The notes below the pieces were generated by a model, which was not told the DNA's origin, did not search any database, and saw only the letters and a list, made by a program, of their open reading frames with translations. From Gemmatimonadota bacterium (GTDB lineage: Bacteria; Gemmatimonadota; Gemmatimonadetes; Gemmatimonadales; Gemmatimonadaceae): DNA of 7,782 nt. Within the stretch, counting starts at the first letter, position 1. Each line of letters begins with the position of its first letter. Shown here piece after piece: positions 6,213-7,782 of this stretch. The position numbers and the translations under genes were made by a program. The stretch lies in NCBI GenBank assembly GCA_003222065.1, contig QHUV01000345.1, positions 1-7,782 of the forward strand, given 5' to 3'.

Positions 6213-6246
6213 TAGCGACCACTACGTTCGGTGATCAGCTCAAGTT

Positions 6247-6345
6247 CTAGAGGCTCGCCCCGAGCACGCCGGCGGCGTTGCGGAACGCCGCGTCCCCGGC
6301 TAGGGTATGGGAGTACGTCATGGATTGCTGTATGAGATCCGACAT
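6247..6345 (-). CDS. Possible small ORF (32 residues) upstream of the CPBP protease
   Basis: The ORF runs ATG to TAG, begins MSDLIQQSMTYSHTLAG and ends GVLGASL. Third codon positions are mostly G or C, as in the neighbouring genes. A weak AGGG lies about 8 nt before the ATG, and a promoter-like sequence lies further upstream on the same strand. It has no cysteines and no obvious signal peptide or membrane helix. The gap to the CPBP start is 34 bp, so the two could be cotranscribed. I do not recognise it. It could be a peptide substrate or a leader for the CPBP protease, or simply a chance ORF. Confidence 0.3.
   Translation of the reverse strand: MSDLIQQSMTYSHTLAGDAAFRNAAGVLGASL
6272..6291. 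repeat. 8-bp stem with 4-nt loop
   Basis: GCGGCGTT (6272-6279) pairs perfectly with AACGCCGC (6284-6291) around GCGG. It lies within the possible small ORF, so it may reflect coding sequence rather than a separate signal. Confidence 0.35.
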
Positions 6346-6361
6346 GTTCAACCCTAAAGCG

Positions 6362-6419
6362 AGGAGGTGATCCATTGTCTAATATTGCGGCTTCTAGCTT
6401 GGGTCACGTGAACGCGTAA
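6362..6419 (+). promoter_or_regulatory. Perfect 12-nt Shine-Dalgarno complement with a 14-residue ORF
   Basis: AGGAGGTGATCC (6362-6373) is fully complementary to the conserved tail of 16S rRNA (GGATCACCTCCT). Seven nucleotides after AGGAGG a TTG (6375) opens a 14-residue frame, MSNIAASSLGHVNA, ending in TAA at 6417-6419. Spacing is ideal for translation, but no gene follows on this strand. Read on the minus strand the same bases copy the 16S tail within the leader of the small ORF. The complementarity is certain; its use is not. Confidence 0.4.
6379..6407 (-). promoter_or_regulatory. Weak sigma-70-like promoter candidate for the small ORF/CPBP pair
   Basis: Read on the minus strand, GTGACC (6402-6407) and TATTAG (6379-6384) are separated by 17 nt and each matches the -35 and -10 consensus at 4 of 6 positions. 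Initiation near 6372 would give a leader of about 27 nt to the ATG at 6345. This is pattern matching only. Confidence 0.25.
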
Positions 6420-6451
6420 GGTAAGACGACTCACCGGTCCCTGACCCAAGC
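6397..6451. repeat. 10-bp inverted repeat with 35-nt spacer
   Basis: GCTTGGGTCA (6397-6406) is the reverse complement of TGACCCAAGC (6442-6451). The left arm overlaps the 14-residue ORF and the 8-bp palindrome TCACGTGA (6404-6411). ACCGGT occurs inside the loop (6433-6438) and again just outside it (6455-6460). It may be an RNA stem or a dyad operator; no protein can be named. Confidence 0.5.
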
Positions 6452-6494
6452 GGAACCGGTATCGTTGCGGGACCATGTGCTCCGGCGACGATGT

Positions 6495-6530
6495 GGAAAG
6501 GGCCAGCAGATCGGACTGCTGGCCCTTTCC
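6495..6530. terminator. Strong 15-bp stem-loop, probable terminator
   Basis: A perfect 15-bp stem (6495-6509 with 6516-6530) closes on a 6-nt loop, ATCGGA. The right arm ends CCCTTTCC and is followed by TTTGC on the plus strand, which favours plus-strand termination. On the minus strand it lies about 180 nt downstream of the serine protease stop and could end that transcript. Direction is left open. Confidence 0.7.
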
Positions 6531-6544
6531 TTTGCAGTTCAGCT

Positions 6545-6590
6545 CAGCGATCAAGGAGACGGTCAGCTCAAGTCGGCTGATCGCTGATCG
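6545..6590. repeat. 9-bp inverted repeat and tandem CTGATCG heptamer
   Basis: CAGCGATCA (6545-6553) is the reverse complement of TGATCGCTG (6578-6586), and CTGATCG is repeated in tandem at 6577-6583 and 6584-6590. They lie between the serine protease stop and the 15-bp stem-loop. I see no gene between 6591 and 6708. Confidence 0.4.
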
Positions 6591-6708
6591 CTCGCACCTT
6601 ATCGCTCGCCGCTGGGCTCGGGTTCGACGTCGCGATCTCGAACCGCCACCTCGATGCCGAATGCCCGCGCTCAGGGCTGACTGCTCGCGGCCGACCGGTG
6701 CGCTAGAA

Positions 6709-7554
6709 CTACGGCAAGCTCACGAACTGCCCAAGGAACGCCCTCGCCGTCGGCGTATCGGTGCGAAAGTCCTTGCTCGTCGCGCGACACACGGCGTCAC
6801 CGCCGGTCACCGTCGCGTAGATCGTCGAACCGTCGCCCTCGAGAAACTTGGGCCCGCCCGAATCGCCAAAGCAGTCTCCACCCAGCCCTGTCGCGCTCGT
6901 ATTCATGAGCAGCCCGAGCCAGTTCGGTTGGAGCGATCTGAACTCGGACGTGGACATGCTGCGCTTGCCGTCATACGGGAAGCTCGGCACACCCGTCCGC
7001 GACGCCGACGTCCCGTAGCCGACGTTGATGAATATCGCACTCGTTAGGGCCCCCTTCGCCGCCATTTGATCGAGCGCGCCGGCACGCGGCAGCGTATAGG
7101 GCGTCAGCCCTTTCGTTGATCCTGTTGGCAGAATCACGACGGCCTCGTCATGGAGATTGGCTTCATCGTGTCCGAACGCGGGATCGAAGGTGAAGGTGAC
7201 CGCCTTGATCACCTTGATTCGCTTCGCGTACAGATCGGGTGCGAACGACACGTAGAATTGCGACCCTGCCGGCGTGCTCGGGTCGGCGACGCAGTGCGCC
7301 GCCGTGAGAAACACCTCGGGGCTGATGAGGCTTCCCGTGCACACCTCATCGTCTCCGTTGATCACCCCGTCCTTGTTGAAGTCGAAGAGCAGCGCGCCGA
7401 CACTCGCGAAATTGCCCGCGCCGGTGGGCGTCCCATTGATGATCAGACTGGGCGTCGCGGGTGCGCTGATCGAACGTTGCGTCGTGCGTTCGCTGCACGC
7501 TGCCCCGAGGAGCGAGACAGCGGCAAGCACCGTTAATGATCTACCGAAAGTCAT
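6709..7554 (-). CDS. Trypsin-fold (S1) serine protease, predicted lipoprotein or exported
   Basis: This 281-residue protein starts at the ATG at 7554. GGGAGA lies 7 nt upstream, and that start opens a signal peptide ending LLGAAC (C20), which fits a lipoprotein signal. The frame extends to 7737, but those residues are arginine-rich and unlikely. After a spacer, IINGT (38-42) corresponds to the S1 mature N-terminus. The catalytic triad is visible: H87 in LTAAHC, D136 in LHDEAVVIL, and S232 in CFGDSGGP. C72/C88 fit the disulfide around the histidine, and C228/C256 could pair. Residue 226, six before the serine, is Gly rather than the Asp of trypsin, so trypsin-like specificity is not supported. 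Residues 58-69, DFNKDGVINGDD, match a dockerin/EF-hand-type calcium loop inserted before CTGSLI. It would act outside the cytoplasm; the substrate is unknown. Confidence 0.9.
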   Translation of the reverse strand: MTFGRSLTVLAAVSLLGAACSERTTQRSISAPATPSLIINGTPTGAGNFASVGALLFDFNKDGVINGDDEVCTGSLISPEVFLTAAHCVADPSTPAGSQFYVSFAPDLYAKRIKVIKAVTFTFDPAFGHDEANLHDEAVVILPTGSTKGLTPYTLPRAGALDQMAAKGALTSAIFINVGYGTSASRTGVPSFPYDGKRSMSTSEFRSLQPNWLGLLMNTSATGLGGDCFGDSGGPKFLEGDGSTIYATVTGGDAVCRATSKDFRTDTPTARAFLGQFVSLP

Positions 7555-7782
7555 GAGTCGTTCTCCCGCACCGTTAGCTGTTGAAGTGAGACATGAGCGG
7601 CACCGCACGCGAGACCGACGCACTGCGGCCCGCCCTGTTCTACCGGTCGTGACCGGCGAGCGCAAGCACCGCACAACTCGCGTTGGCCTAATGCCCAGTG
7701 CTGCCGAATCCTCCGCTGCGCTCCGTCGAGATCTCAACGCGTCCTCTCACGAACGGTAGGACCTCATAGCGTTGAAGCACCA
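7555..7782. other. Upstream region of the serine protease gene
   Basis: There is no convincing gene here. It holds the ribosome binding site of the protease (GGGAGA on the minus strand, 7562-7567) and a 6-bp dyad, CCGGTC-GT-GACCGG (7643-7656), about 90 bp upstream of the start, which could be an operator or a short hairpin. No clear -35/-10 pair was found. Confidence 0.4.

Larger units (their letters stand above)
6235..6573 (+). repeat. 11-nt direct repeats bracketing the intergenic segment
   Basis: TCAGCTCAAGT occurs at 6235-6245 and 6563-6573. The pair brackets the small ORF, the 16S-tail complement and the stem-loop. The repeats could be a relic of a small insertion, but 11 nt is short and chance is possible. 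Confidence 0.3.

Noticed and set aside
5664..6215. 183-residue plus-strand ORF opposite the CPBP gene
   Set aside because: Highly charged, low-complexity composition with no motif; antisense to a well-supported membrane protease.
5464..6222. 252-residue minus-strand ORF overlapping the CPBP gene
   Set aside because: It is in a different frame from the EExxxR/FxxxH motifs and extends into the HEAT gene; a shadow.
6354..6554. 66-residue minus-strand ORF
   Set aside because: Its first codons run through the 15-bp stem-loop and there is no ribosome binding site or recognisable sequence.
6475..7047. 190-residue plus-strand ORF
   Set aside because: Starts before the stem-loop and overlaps the serine protease antisense; arginine-rich with no motifs.
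7555..7737. 61-residue N-terminal extension of the serine protease
   Set aside because: It would bury the lipoprotein signal peptide internally; the GGGAGA site before 7554 fixes the start there.
1..7782. CRISPR array, tRNA, rRNA or insertion sequence
   Set aside because: No regularly spaced repeat-spacer units, no tRNA cloverleaf, and only a 12-nt match to the 16S tail; no transposase-like protein is encoded.

Overview
The window looks like chromosomal DNA from a GC-rich Gram-negative-type bacterium. The exported proteins, the lipoprotein signal, and the pairing of an ECF sigma factor with a non-zinc-finger anti-sigma protein followed by exported HEAT-repeat proteins suggest Gemmatimonadota. 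That assignment is inference from gene content; there is no rRNA or tRNA marker here.

Layout: (1) 1-879, plus strand, the 3' part of an SGNH/GDSL-type hydrolase, then a strong terminator-like hairpin. (2) 880-1136, a gene-free stretch with an AGCGAGCG-rich tract and a perfect 25-bp inverted repeat ending just before the next gene. (3) 1137-5617, plus strand, a tight unit: an ECF sigma factor, an anti-sigma-like membrane protein, and three exported HEAT-repeat proteins. The junctions are ATGA overlaps (1691, 4826), an 11-bp gap before 2305 and a 5-bp gap before 3768. (4) 5631-6212, minus strand, a CPBP-family membrane protease, convergent with the HEAT genes. (5) 6213-6708, a complex intergenic region with a possible 32-residue ORF upstream of the CPBP gene, a 12-nt perfect complement of the 16S rRNA tail, and a 15-bp stem-loop. 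(6) 6709-7554, minus strand, a trypsin-fold (S1) serine protease with a lipoprotein-type signal peptide and a dockerin-like calcium loop, followed by about 230 bp of upstream sequence.

Likely logic: the sigma factor and its membrane-anchored partner would sense an envelope condition and control export of three related HEAT-repeat scaffolds. The most unusual point is that the anti-sigma gene is broken in frame exactly across a 7-nt-periodic (CGCnnnn) repeat tract. Its conserved C-terminal part lies in the next frame, and loss of one heptad would rejoin the two parts. This could be a decayed gene, an assembly error, or a slippage-prone switch on the regulator. The second area of interest is the shared, unrecognised two-cysteine N-terminal domain of the second and third HEAT proteins.
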